A stretch of 64,000 bases of DNA, taken from Lichtheimia corymbifera B2541. Its lineage: Eukaryota > Mucoromycota > Mucoromycetes > Mucorales > Lichtheimiaceae. The position numbers were made by a program, and so were the translations under genes. The notes beneath the pieces were generated by a model. It did not search any database. It had not been told where the DNA came from and saw only the letters and a list, made by a program, of their open reading frames with translations. Shown here in pieces: positions 44,847 to 56,917 of this stretch; the first letter of the stretch is position 1, and every line of letters begins with the position of its first letter. Location: positions 124,001-188,000 of the forward strand of contig JNEU01001090.1 in the NCBI GenBank assembly GCA_000697475.1, given 5' to 3'.

Positions 44847-46383
44847 ATGGGTGCTGTTTGTTGTAAAGGGGATATTGATTTTGATAGTCAAGGTAGTAAC
44901 AAAAAGACCACATGTCGATCCCAGCTATCTCCACGCACATATGCATCATACTCAATTTTATTATTATTAGTCTATCTTGATCATTTCTATCAACTACGTG
45001 CTGTGGGCCGAGGCTCGTTTTTCAAAGTTCGCATAGTACGACACAAGCGCACCGGACGTGAATATGCCTTAAAGTATACGTCAAAGGATCGTTGCATTCA
45101 GCGCAAATGTGTTGGACCTATTTTATGTGAACGACGACTCTTGGAACGACTTGAATACCCTCTCATTGTCAACCTGCGGTATGCATTTCAAGATGACGAG
45201 ACTATATATATGGTGCTTGATCTCATGTTGGGTGGTGATTTACGGCACTTGTTGGATACGAGCGGTCCTCTCAAGGAACTCCAAGTCCGGTTCTATGTTG
45301 CCCAAATTGCATTGGCGCTTCATTATCTCCATCTCCGGCGTATTGCTCACAGGTAATATGAGACACCCAACCCCACTCTGAAACGCGTCCTGTTTTTCAC
45401 TAACACAAAGAATAGAGATATCAAACCCGAAAACATTTTACTAGACGCACGAGGACATGCTCACGTTTCTGATTTTAATGTGGCGGTTGGATTCTCTCAA
45501 CAAAAACCATTACGTTTTACAACAGCCGGCACTATGGCCTACATGTCACCTGAAATGCTTGGTAAACAAGGTTACAATTACTCAGTCGATTGGTGGTCTC
45601 TGGGTGTCACTGCCTATGAATTATTATTTGGCAAGGTAGGTATACATACAGTGGCGTTCTAGATCGCTTTCCCTAACTCACTACTATGCATGGATGATGA
45701 TAGCGACCTTTCAAGGGCAAAACCAACGATCAAATGGCGGAATCCGTTTTACACACTCCACTTGAATTCCCTGCCAATGTGTATCAGATTGTATCAGCCG
45801 ACTGTGTAAACATGATATCAGGTGTATGTAGTAAATGGCATGTTGTTGTGTTATAATATTAATGCTCATTCTTTTTCTAGTTACTCGAAAAATCCCCCAA
45901 CAATCGACTTGGTTTCAAGAGTTTTGAAAAATTCAAATTGCATCCATGGTTTGCAGGTCTCGATTGGGATGCACTTGAATCGAAACAAGCTGTACCGCCT
46001 TATATACCCAATGTAAGTGATGTCGACAAGGTAAAAACAAAAGCTTATGGGTTTATTGCGTTTAGGACAAGACTTTTCATTTCGATGCTGTGCATGAAAT
46101 TGAAGAAATGCTCTTGGATGATCCACAACCACGCAGTCGAAGATTACGCACGTCTCAATCAGATCACCCACCTGTCACTGAATATGCGCAATGGAGACAA
46201 ATCGTCGAAGACCACTTTTTACCTTACGATTATACAAAGCAAGATATGGTGTTTAGCCCGCCACCACCTCCTGCAACATCTTCTTACAATTATACTGTAA
46301 TCAAGGCAGATGATGATGATGGCTTTATTTATGATCGTCCCCATAACAAGAGAATGTTATCATCATCCACATCAGCCGCATGA
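44847..46383 (+). CDS. YANK/STK32-family serine/threonine kinase, probably N-myristoylated
   Basis: Exons: 44847-44892, 44971-45352, 45416-45635, 45704-45823, 45881-46012 and 46066-46383. The N-terminus MGAVCCK fits N-myristoylation at Gly2 with palmitoylation of Cys5/Cys6. Kinase motifs: glycine loop VGRGSFFKV (the third loop glycine is Phe), ALKYTSK with the ATP-binding Lys, HRDIKPENILLD (catalytic loop), SDFNVA (DFN in place of DFG, a YANK trait), TAGTMAYMSPEML (SPE in place of APE) and YSVDWWSLGVTAYELLFG. The C-terminal lobe has LLEKSPNNRLGF and HPWFAGLDWDAL. The family sits next to AGC kinases; its substrates are poorly known. The last donor could instead be at 46031, which would add six residues. 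Confidence 0.88.
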
Positions 46384-46796
46384 CACGGCCAATTCCAAAT
46401 AAATTCACACACAGTGTGGCCTGTTGAAACATGTATGAATAATGTCATTGTCCTGCTCAAAAAGGTCAATGAATCACACAAGCTGTTGTGACACATCAAC
46501 TGCATCAGGGATTTTATGGGTTGATTGTTTTTCCATCCATGTGATCGAGTGGTATGCCTATATAATCGTGCTATAAAACATACGATTTGCTGAAATGGTA
46601 TGGCAAGAGAGCTCTCTATGGTAGCCACACGTTTTGATGGCGAATGCAATTACCTAGGATCTCGCATGACTCCGCTGGGAATTGCAGTTTGCATTAATAT
46701 AGGGCAGTGGTGTTCCTTGGCAGCATGTTGCATATAAGTATCTCCCGCCGTATATATATATAATAGCTATCTTACAAGTTCTAAACAATGTGCCAA
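46384..46796. other. 3' flank of the kinase gene before repeat segment 2
   Basis: AT-rich, with no convincing reading frame. A short TATATATATA run lies near 46752. Confidence 0.3.
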
Positions 46797-47919
46797 CGAA
46801 TATAATCAAAGAATAAAAGTGGGTGAGTTATACAATCGGATACAGCCTTTGTCCAAGATATACTGAAACAATCAGGCTCTTTCTTCCTTTATCACACCAC
46901 GTTTACAAGTGGACTTGCTTTTACAATCCTACATTTCCCATACCATAAAACTCTTTATAATCTAATCCATCAAGTGCTCACACACAATAAGGTCCAACTC
47001 GGAAGAAGGTTGATTAACGCAATGTCTTGTAATCCAACATCATTCACAAGATATCGATTGAGAGATATAGCTAACTGGTTCAAATGGTGATGGGGGGCGG
47101 GTGAGATATCGAGTTGAGAGGTTTCTATCTTTTGGTGAGCATCGTTAAAGGGTGAATGGATGGACGTGAGGTGGCGAATTATATGCATGGCGTGGCAAAG
47201 GTGAAGTTGGATCATGATGGTTGCCAGGTTGCACAAAGGATGATGATGATAGTAGCTGCCAGGGTCGATAGTTGGATGCTCCAATCGTTAGGATGATAAT
47301 CATCAAGGTGAAGTTGTTGACAATGGATGCATAAGAACAAGGCCCCTTTTCCACACGTTGTATATTATATATCCGGATCCTTCCATCCCATATATCAAAC
47401 CGATATTCAAATCAATGTCCATATCCATAATAAGTCGCATGTATTAACGCAAGTCGCTACACGTAAATAAAGCTGCCTCTAGACAACGTCTATCTGCTGT
47501 TCACGTAAAAAAGGCTGTAAGACAAGTCGCTGCACTGCTTGGGACAATGAAGTAGAGACATCGCTAATAGTAACTGCTGCAATGAATGCTGTTACGATTG
47601 GTTGTGGCAGAGAAGTGTACAAGAGAAGGTGGAGAGTCAAGAAACGCGGGTGTTGTAGTAGGCTGTGCACACATCATGGAGTTGCCATTCAGTCAAAGAC
47701 AATCGGATCAAGGCAACTGCAAGATTGACATGATGGGGTGAAGCAAGACAATCGTTCGCAGGTTGTAGTTGTACTTGAATGGAGCAACAGTTGAGAATGG
47801 GAAGAAGAGGGAAATAAAGTGGGAGTGAAGGAGGTGGAAATTAAATCTTCAGGCAGTCAGACATATCTATATACACTGATATCAATGCATGATATTGGGA
47901 TTACCTGTCTCGAACCTCA

Positions 47920-48510
47920 AACTTGCACACAGGGTGCTCTAGGACTTGCTGAACAACTTTGTCTTAATAAAGAACTCACACTTCATTTGTAAATTTCGAA
48001 AGGGAGAGCATAATGTGGGGTTTACTATGATGGCCGGAAATCTGGAAAGCGCCGGATTTATGAAAAAGTCAATTAGTATGTAGTTTCTTTGGATTCCCCA
48101 TCTCGCACTTGAAACTTGGTCAGAAGGTACTCTCGCACATGCTGATCAACTCCATTCATTTAAAAACCGCATGGTTCATTATGTACATTTTGAATGCGGG
48201 CCAGCCCAAAAGTAGGAGAAAGTAGGGTAGACGCTCCTGCTCCGCGAGATTGCCCACCTCGAACCTGAAACTTTCACACAACATCCTTTCGACCACGCCG
48301 GGCAATTTCGTTCTCATAAAGTGCCCAGAGTTCATTATGAAAACTTTGAATGTAGGAGAGACGACGAAAGATGGTAGCATAGATAGGGTATACGGCCGTG
48401 CGCGCCGATTTTGCCCATGGCGACCTCGAAACTTGGTCAGGCCGTGGGCTTCGACATGTTGGTCAGTTTCATTCAAATAAAAACCATACGCTTGATTGTA
48501 GAATTTTGAG
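47920..48510 (+). repeat. Array of four degenerate A/B repeat units (copy 2)
   Basis: Cores at 47945 (type A, CTTGCTGAACAACTTTGTC), 48138 (type B, CATGCTGATCAACTCCATTC), 48294 (A-like, CACGCCGGGCAATTTCG) and 48455 (B-like, CATGTTGGTCAGTTTCATTC). Spacing is 156-193 bp as in copy 1, and the A-B-A-B order is strictly alternating. A fifth, isolated core lies at 49051. Confidence 0.7.
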
Positions 48511-48515
48511 ATACA

Positions 48516-48538
48516 ATCATGTTTATGTTAAACATGAT
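48516..48538. repeat. Perfect 10-bp hairpin
   Basis: ATCATGTTTA (48516-48525) and TAAACATGAT (48529-48538) are exact reverse complements around a 3-nt loop. It lies at the start of the sequence present only in repeat copy 2. Confidence 0.6.
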
Positions 48539-48778
48539 GCTGTATGACAAGTGGTGTTTGTTCATTGTCAAGTAGGTAGACCCTGATAGAGCCGAAGATG
48601 CAGAGGAGTGTGTTTATGTAACACAGCGGTTTTGCAGGAATGACAAGAACAAGGTAATATATTTTATATATTGTAACAAGTCATGAAGCGGCGGCTGATA
48701 ACCACTTATTGCAATCCCCACCAATTTTTGTCTATTCCACCACAATGCACGATGAGCCTGCTCCAGATGATTACTTTG

Positions 48779-48889
48779 ATGATTCAATTGTCTTGATCCG
48801 AGCGGATTTGGCTGAGCTACGGTTGAGCAAATTGTAGTCGGTATACAGGTATGCACTACCATCAGCTCGGATCGTGATAATTGAATCAT
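48779..48889. repeat. Inverted-repeat element, 25-nt arms, 111 bp in all (MITE-like)
   Basis: The left arm (48779-48803) begins ATGATTCAATTG and ends GATCCGAGC; the right arm (48865-48889) begins GCTCGGATC and ends ATTGAATCAT. The arms match at 22 of 25 positions when paired. The interior is 61 nt and non-coding. I see no clear target-site duplication, so it may be a small mobile element or simply a structured insert. Confidence 0.5.
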
Positions 48890-49105
48890 GGACATAAATG
48901 TTTAGAGCAGGAGCATCGTTACCATGCAGTGGGTTGGGTAACAGCGCTGATTGGAAGGAGATGGATGTTAGCTCGTAGTTTGTTATGGATTCATAAATTA
49001 CATGGATTGCCCATCCCGAATTCATTACTTGATTCGAAGAGGCTCTCGGGAATGCTGATCAACTCTGTGTCTAAAAAGACACTACACTTTATTGTGAGAA
49101 TTTGA

Positions 49106-49852
49106 TGTATACTGATATTAAACTGATCTCTTCGCTGCAGTGAGCATTGTCTTTATTGTGAAGATGGATGGCAAAGGATTGCAGGCTCCCATAAAGATGG
49201 GTACTATGAGGTTGTAATAAACGTGCAAGGCGATTACTCCATAGGCAGTGTGAACCATACAATATATCAAAAGTATACAGCAAAGCGAGCATATCAAACC
49301 ACTAGTACTTTTACTACGCTTTGAGAGAGACACCTACTACCTATGTCCAGCCGATCCATTGCCAGGGTAAGCCCACACATACACGTGTCATAGGTGGCTT
49401 TTGTCATCATCCATCCCATGGAGAATCCCACATACAAGTGCCAAATTGGAGCATATGTTTTGAGGCTGCAATCGTCATTCATTAAGAACGCGTATTTTCA
49501 TTTTCTTTCGAGTTGAGAGAGAGGAGGAGGAAGAGATAATGTTTGTGTCGTTGGGATAGCTCGAAGCAGTACTGAAAGGTTGCAACGATACTGTGGTCCA
49601 AGACACCTGGGCTACTTTCCAAAGGAAAAAAGACACCAGGGTTCTTTCGCGGGGATGATTAGCGCAGCCAGGCCTATTGTGTAAGCTTTGCACAAGCTAC
49701 GACTCTAATATCACGCCCTTGGTAAAGAAGAAAAACATAAACTGCACCCTCGTCGGCTGTTTATAAAGACATGGAAAACTTTTTTGACATCCGCCTAGCG
49801 AATCATATTATCTCCGTGTATGTGCGTGTAACAATATACATTTTATTTGGGA
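49106..49852. other. Intergenic region before the NCX gene
   Basis: No convincing reading frame, repeat unit or RNA gene. A GA-rich patch lies at 49510-49535. Confidence 0.3.
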
Positions 49853-52486
49853 TCAATGACTGCCGGTTATCTCGATTACCAAGTTGATTACTGTACATAT
49901 CAAATACACGGCTATAGATCCAATGCCAAATATACGAGACATTCGATAATTGTTCAAGGGTACCAGGATAAGAAGCGACACCAGCACCACAAGTAATCCA
50001 ATCGCTGATACAAGAATCGTCGTGGATAATTCAATAGGATAAGGCGCATTCCTTTCCGTTGTCACAAAGGTGGCACCAATGCCAACACCCAGCATGATAT
50101 CTATGTTTGCGTTTTGTGTAAGGAACCTTCATCCTATGATGCCATCCTCATCCATCACTTACTAAGCATAGGTCCACCAAAACACGCGCTCATAGCCATC
50201 ATTGGATAGCCCATTTTGGCCATGGTGACATTGGCGACGAGATCACCCAAGCTGTTGCCCTATTGTATGTGTCAACCTCAGCACACAACCTCCTCGCATG
50301 AATATATATATATATTTACCAATGCAAACACCGTCAAGCCCAAGATGGCATCGCTGATACCCAGTGCCATGCCGACCGTTTGAAGCACACTGACCACCTC
50401 GTTGGCAATGACATAGATCCAGACCATGGCAATAGCAAATCCAACAAACGACATCATCCAATAAAGCCGTGGTTGACGTTGAGGCGATGTGGTGAGTTTG
50501 AACGCGACCGTGATCAATAATCCAAATCCAGCCGCCACAGGAAGAATAATGGCTGCAGGGACAACATCATTCACAGCAAAAACGGTAGCGACAAAGATGG
50601 GTGCACATACAAGCTGAACAGCTGTCATCCACTGGTTCCACGTAGCTCGTGATTCCGCTAATTCATTCATATCCGCTGGCTCATCCGGGATATCCTGCAG
50701 CATCTCCAGTGCATCTTCATCGAGAACTACGCCTTGGACAGCGCTTTCCTTGACAACAGGAAGAGTGACAGCAAGTAAAAAGATGACAGGTGCAGATATT
50801 AATGAGCTGATTTTGCTGTAAATGGATTTCTCTGAAAAGTTCTCGAGCGATGGGAATAAATAAAATGTCACTTGCTGAGGATCGATGCCAATCTTTTCAA
50901 AGTAGCGAAATAATCGTGATGGGCGTGGTGGGTATAAAGGCGTTGTTGGACGAGAGGGTTCGTTACGTGAGCTCAGAGGAACACTTTGGCTGATATCTTG
51001 ATCCGATTCTCGTCGTCGATGTCGTGTAAAACCACTTGATCTGGCATTCGCATGTTGTAATGATCGCACCACGTCTTGAAACTACAGTATGCATTACAAT
51101 TGTTAAAACGAGAAAAAGTAGTCGAGTGAATTGTTTCTTCTACTTGCCTCTATGGCTGAAAACAAAGATGTACGGATACGCAGCTTGGGATGGGTTGTAC
51201 CACGTCGACCGGTTTGATATCCTTCAGTTTCAAATCCTTCATCATAAAGCTCCATTTCATCTTCCTGCACATCTTGTCCTATTGAGGTTGTCAATCCCAT
51301 ATGTCCATCAAGTAAAAGAGAAAACAAAATATCGATCTTCTTACCGTACCAATCATTGCCACGTAGCAAATTATCGACTTCTGGTCCATTCTCTTCATAT
51401 TCCAGTCTCGCACGTTGCACCAGATTCAGATAATTGGATCGTTTCTTCATGACATAGTTGCCACCCACCACCACCAAGACGTAGATGATATAAAATACAA
51501 TCAGAATGATAGCTTCGTAGAGGTAAATCAGTCCATCGGCTACAATGGCCATGATAAGAAGAACGGCTGCTGTGAAGAAGCTGACATCACGTATAAAGCT
51601 GAATCGTTTGGTACGAAATGGTTTGATGGCGCACATGGATCTATTGCATTCTTACATATCAGCCTCTTGTTGGTGATAAGGATCGATTGCTTACTTCCCC
51701 TGCCACGACGCTGACGATAAAGGCAGCAGCACCTACTAATTCACCCAATGCTAGAGATCCCATATCCGAGTTCATGGCACTAACGAGGGAATCAGTATAC
51801 AGGAGAATCCATGGCTATTATGATCCTTTTACCTAAAAGTCGAGAATAGATCGGGACTTCCATTTCCAAATGCCAGGAATGTTACACCAGTCTATTCATG
51901 CAGATGAGTAATTCGAGTTGCGTGTGCGTGTATCGTTCGCAAATAACATACCAAGCTTTCTGATAAACGTAGAGCAAAAGCGATTGTTTGAAGGTTGGGA
52001 CCTATCGACAAGTATGGGTCAGCTATCTTCCAAGGTGAGCCCACCCGCTTTACTAAATTACTTGCAGAAGAAATCAGATGCAGCAATGCCCACAAAGCCG
52101 AAAAGAAACAAGAGCCATGCACACTAAATTACAATCGTTAGTCCATCTCCAGTAGAGAGTAACCATCCACCTTTGACACATACCAGAACGATCAATATCA
52201 TAGGTCTTCCTGCACCAGACGCGCAATAATACCACCGAATATAATCGATCATTCCCGGTGTAACACCTTGGCAATGTTCAAGTACAAATGCACACTGGTC
52301 CTCGTGTAAATTTACAGCATCGCACTGAAGAAGGGTGTCGTCTATGCCAGGCTGGTCAACCGGTGCAGATCGTTTGTTCAAAAAGTGTGCTGATGGAGCC
52401 GAATGCGCATTTTGCCAAGCCCAAGTAGTTGTTTTGACAATGAAAAATAAAGAGACAAGTAGTACTGCCTGTCGACCCAAGGCCAT
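49853..52486 (-). CDS. Cation/Ca2+ exchanger of the NCX (NCLX/YDL206W-like) family
   Basis: The first ATG gives MALGRQAVLLVSLFFIVKTT, a signal-peptide-like start. A Cys-rich lumenal segment follows (DDTLLQCDAVNLHEDQCAFV, VLEHCQGVTPGMIDYI), then the first exchanger repeat (ASDFFCSNL, AGVTFLAFGNGSPD near 51.85 kb), helices around AIKPFRTKRFSFIRDVSFF, and a large acidic cytoplasmic loop (QDVQEDEMELYDEGFE, SRRRESDQD). The second repeat, near 50.2 kb, is GNSLGDLVANVTMAKMGYP followed by SACFGGPML. Last come membrane helices IELSTTILVSAIGLLVVLV and IGSIAVYLICTVINLVIEI. GNGSPD and GNS-x-GD are the ion-coordinating alpha repeats. The architecture matches fungal vacuolar or ER NCX proteins and animal NCLX; exact location and ions are inferred. 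Confidence 0.88.
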
Positions 52487-52931
52487 GGGAAGTATGAGTA
52501 GAATGGGGTGGGGAAGAGAGAGAGAAAGAGTCAAGAGCCTTTATTCGTGTGGCAAGCAAAAAGACGGCGATCCCCATTTTAGTTCACCACCACCACCACC
52601 GCCGACGCCGCTATGAATCCACCCAATCAAAGTACATGAAAAGCATGTTGCTTTACAACCGTTACAAGCATGAATTTGATATTGCATGGCAACAATGTGG
52701 GATAGGTTTCTTTTATTGGGTTGATCGATCATTACTGTGGAAGGGCCTTACGTTGTGTGTGTGCGCGCAGAATGAGGTATTGTAGATGGGAAAGGTTTGA
52801 GCATGCTGTTGCTAGCACAATGACAATATCGAATAAAGGGGATTCAAAGAAAGAAAGAAAGAGAGAAAGAGAGAGAAAGAAAAAAAAAAAAGGGAATTCA
52901 CGAGATATTGGACAAGATGTATTTAGGTGTC
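52487..52931. promoter_or_regulatory. Upstream region of the NCX gene and 3' flank of Rab5
   Basis: A GAGAGAGAGAAAGAG tract (52514-52530), pyrimidine-rich on the NCX coding strand, lies just upstream of the start. A second purine run (52848-52893) follows toward Rab5. No gene is seen. Confidence 0.4.
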
Positions 52932-54132
52932 TTAACAAGCGCATCCATTGGGATTAGCAGGTCGGTTCAAGTCGACGCCACCACGAGCATTCAAACCTCG
53001 GTTCCGGCCACGTGTACTATCTGCAAGTTGATCCAACGGCATGCGCTTGGCTACAAAAAAAGGTCAGTTACCATCTCTTGCTCTCTCTCGCATTGATCCT
53101 TTTTATATATATACCTATGGCGGTGAAAAGCTCGTGAACATTTTGAGCGGTCTTGGCAGATGTCTCCATAAACAAAAGTCCAAGTTCATCAGCATATTCT
53201 TGTGCCTCCTATAATCACAAAAAGTCTCATCAGCCTGGATGTCGTTGTTCGTGTTTCATATGTATATACCTCCGTCTTGATGGCTCGTCGACTTTCCAAA
53301 TCACACTTGTTACCAGCCAAAGCAATGACAATATTGGGATCGGCTTGACGTTGAAGTTCATTCACCCATGCCTTGGCCTTTTCCAATGAAGACTATAATA
53401 TCCCACATACACCTGGTGAGTCAGTTGTTTCTGTGTCATATCGAGACTCTCTCTCTCTTTTTACACGATGACTTACGGCTTGTGTGATATCATAGACAAC
53501 GACTGCACAGTTTGCATTACGATAGTACATGGGAGCCAAACTCTGTAAAAGCCATGTGTTAGCATGATAATCTCGTGACATGAATATTTGGCGGGAATTA
53601 CCTTGTAACGTTCTTGGCCCGCCGTGTCCCTAGATAACCCCCCTCCTCGTCAGCATACGATGGTGTATATATATAAAGTGGACATCCTTACCAAATCTCG
53701 AACTTTACAGTTGTATTGTCATCCAAAGAAATAGTTTGTGCCAAAAATGCAGCTAGAATACATTTTGTATGAGAAAAAAGAGCTACTGATAACGCATTTA
53801 TACCACTCGTTGCATACCTCCAATAGTACTTTCTCTGTATTCGTCGAAATGGTCCTTGACAAATCGCATCACCAGACTAGACGAGTGTCAATTAGGAGTC
53901 GAATGGATAAATGACCTATTCAATAAGATATACCTTGACTTGCCAACAGCAGATTCGCCTATATGAAATAAAAGAGCCAAGAGTCAGGGACTTTTGTGTG
54001 TGTGTGCCAAGAAGGGAAAAAAAAAGAGAGAGAGAGATGACGAGATGCAACCATTGTGGTTTACTTGCCTAAGAGGACGAGTTTGAACTGATATGTCTGT
54101 GGAGCTTGTTGTGGGGATGGTCTAGTAGCCAT
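52932..54132 (-). CDS. Rab5-family GTPase (Ypt5/Vps21-like)
   Basis: Rab5 proteins drive early-endosome fusion. The start [20 protein letters not shown] leads into the P-loop (GESAVGKSS, split by an intron near 54.0 kb), switch [13 protein letters not shown] (the Rab5-specific AAF), [20 protein letters not shown] (switch II, Rab5-type), [30 protein letters not shown], and a C-terminal double-cysteine CAC for geranylgeranylation. About eight short introns interrupt the gene, many more than in yeast. The STIGAAF and [10 protein letters not shown] words separate it from Rab7, Rab11 and Ypt1. Confidence 0.93.
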
Positions 54133-56142
54133 GTTGGTCGATGAGTGTAGGAGAAAAAAAGTAGGGTAGTAGAGAGTAAAGAACACAGCGTGATAGCGGA
54201 TGTCTGCTGCTGCTGTTGCTGGATACAACGCTTGTGTCACCTCAATCAACGTCATCCTATGCTACTAGCTGGTGGAGCCATTCGGAGTTGTTGCTGCCTA
54301 CTACCACCACACATCCACCATCCAACTTTTTATGTTTGTTGCAAATCCAACCACATTTTAAACAGAAAGGGAGAACACTGAGCCATACAACACAACAGAA
54401 ATTGACTTGCATAGCATCTCCTTGTCTCTTTTATCCTACTACGCTGACATCCATTCATCTTGTAATAATGATTATAAAGATGTACCATGACCACCACCAT
54501 CGCCATCATCAGCGTCTGTGCACGATCATACCGCACACACACATACACACATTCTCCCTCTCTTACACGCGACATATCACGGGGAGAAACATAATCATCT
54601 GGTCACTATCATTTCTACTCTTGCTTTACAGCATCTGATCTTCCACGATCAACAAGGTTGAATTGCACCAATAGAGCAGGGTCCACGATGTGGTTTCTTA
54701 TCTGTTAATGATGATGCATAGAGTTCTCGATTGAGCACTCGATAACACCCTGCATTTTCTCGGGAACACTACAAAGCTTAATCCAATGTAAAGATTGCAT
54801 ATTTTTTAGGATCTCTCGATGGCCGATAATGCGATCATGGAACGATCAAGTTGAAAGCGATGACAGTTAGAAGGGAACAGCACACAACAAACCAGAGAAC
54901 ATGCGTTTTAATTGATTAGATATGCGTAGTCGAAATGATAATATCACGGAAGCAAAGCATGGGAGGCCGTTAGAAAATCGACCAACAATAAAGAAAAGAG
55001 AGAGAGAGAAGAGAGAGACTATATGGAGCCCTGCGGTGTTTATGTCCGTCAACCGAATATAAGGTTATGCAGGCTGCATAAATCTATTATCGCAGCAGCA
55101 GCTAGTCGATCAAAATCAAGGAGGTTCAATTGTAGAGTATGCTTGTTTACACATACCATCAATATCCTTTCCTCTTTTCAATATGTACATCAATCAACAA
55201 TGACCAGTGTAGGTAATACAGCATTCCTGTAGCCAATGATAATATTAACACAGGGGATGGACAGGTGGGTGTTTGTGTGCAAAAAGGTAATGACACGGAG
55301 AACGGGAGATGGTATCAGCATGGCATGATCATCATCAAAACCATGTGTTGGTAAAAGATGCAAATACTGGGGCATCCAATCTTTTTCAGGGATCAGGGGA
55401 AGAGAGAGAGAGAGAAAAGACAAGTCAATCTATAAACTGCATAGGAGGTTTAGAGCACATGCATGTTTGTCTATGATTCGCCTTGTAAAGAAACAACAAG
55501 AGAGAGAGAAAAAAGGGCATGCCTATTTGAAGGATGCATCCAGTCCAAGGCTTTTACACTTTGGGTCCATACTAGCACGCATGATTCAAAGGTTGGCTAT
55601 TAATGATTATATGAAGAATTGCAGTTCGCGTTGTACCTGAATAAGGTGTAAAAACATGCATTCTGGATGGGGTGCACAGACCGGCCCAGACGCAACATTG
55701 ATAGACGCGTCATGTGGCAAAATGACATGGTGGATCACCGATATGCTGCTGCAAATAGCTCAAGCCAAACTATTTCAATATGCAAGCTACGGCGTTATTG
55801 ACAGCCCATGATTGCAATGTGCCTAGCACATGTCTTTTTTTCCTTACCTCCTCATCAACACATCATAATTGCGTGATGATAATAAATAAACAACGAGTCC
55901 ATTTTGATCTCTTGACATGCAAAAATATGCAATGCATGCAGCCACGTTTTCTCAATGTTGAAGGAATTTCTTATCCTGCCGAAAAAAATCTGCATTGTGG
56001 ACGTATGTGTTATCTCCCTTTTCTTCATCATCGCTCTTGGCATATAAAAAGGCAACATGTTCTCCGCCCTGTCGAAAGCATTATTATTATTGTTGACTTT
56101 TTCGATCGATCGATCTATCTTATTTTCTCTATTATTACTGCT
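54133..56142. promoter_or_regulatory. Two-kilobase divergent intergenic region between Rab5 and the Nrg1-like gene
   Basis: The longest gene-free non-repeat stretch in the window. Next to Rab5 it is A/G-rich on the plus strand (54150-54175). GA microsatellites lie at 54995-55015, 55400-55415 and 55500-55510. A CGATCGATCGAT run at 56102-56115 is just before the zinc-finger start. Only short frames are present. Long upstream regions are common for regulated transcription factors. Confidence 0.4.
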
Positions 56143-56917
56143 ATGCGTTCACCCCAGTTGGCTGCTTTATCTGTCATTGATGCACAAGGTAGACATATTA
56201 GTCTTCTCAACGACATTCCTGAACCCATCCACCACCACCACCACGCAACCATCCATGTTGGAAAGCGTCGTTACCATTGCAATAACCCTGGATGCAATAA
56301 GAGCTTCACCACAAGGTAAGATCCCGATTTAGATAAAAGCTAAATGATCTCTTATCGGTATTATGCCAAGTAGCAGTCATCTTTCACGACACAAGCGTAT
56401 CCATACTGGCGAGAGAAACTTCCATTGCTTGTATCCAGGTTGTCCATCCCGGTTCTCTCGGCAAGATAACATGATGCAGCATTACCGCACTCATATGGCA
56501 CCAAGATCACGTCGGAAACATCATCCATATCCATACCCTTCATCATCTCCGGAATCCACCAGCAGCAGCATTCACACGAGGGGAGCTACCATTCACAAAA
56601 TGGTCATGGCCCCTGTGCCTTTAAAACATGCATTTATTTGTTCTGATGCATTGTATACGGTTTATCGGCCATGTAGTCCTCCTTTACCATCACCACCCTT
56701 GTCACCGCCACTACCACTATCCAGCAAGCAGCAGCAGCCCATCCTATTTTCTGCTTCAACACCACCACCACCAAGTACATTAGAACCAGCCATTGAATCA
56801 TCACCGCTTGTCCATTCACCACTAAAGAATCATGACAAGCACATCCCGTCATCATCAAGCTTTCCTACGACACCCAATCTAGCATTACATAGGCACGCTT
56901 TAAAAAGTTTTGGTTAG
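56143..56917 (+). CDS. Two-finger C2H2 transcription factor, Nrg1-like
   Basis: Exons 56143-56315 and 56371-56917 encode about 239 residues. The start MRSPQLAALSVID is the ATG nearest the fingers; the frame is open further upstream with other ATGs. After HHHHH come two C2H2 fingers, YHCNNPGCNKSFTTSSHLSRH and FHCLYPGCPSRFSRQDNMMQH, joined by HTGERN. FTT-x-x-HL-x-RH followed by RFSR-x-DN-x-x-QHYRTH is the pattern of yeast Nrg1/Nrg2, glucose- and stress-dependent repressors. The intron falls inside finger 1. The rest is Ser/Pro-rich (PPLPSPPLSPPLPLSS). It converges on the La gene; a run of 26 T follows at 56976-57001. Confidence 0.78.

Larger units (their letters stand above)
46797..49105 (+). 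repeat. Dispersed non-coding repeat segment, copy 2
   Basis: Colinear diverged partner of 19028-21130 in the same orientation, lying between the YANK kinase and NCX genes. It keeps the same landmark order up to GTTTACATGCAGTGG-like CGTTACCATGCAGTGG at 48913. It differs from copy 1 in having roughly 380 extra bases (about 48510-48890) with two inverted repeats, and one further repeat unit near 49051. Frames seen in copy 1 are shifted here, which argues against protein coding. Confidence 0.72.
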
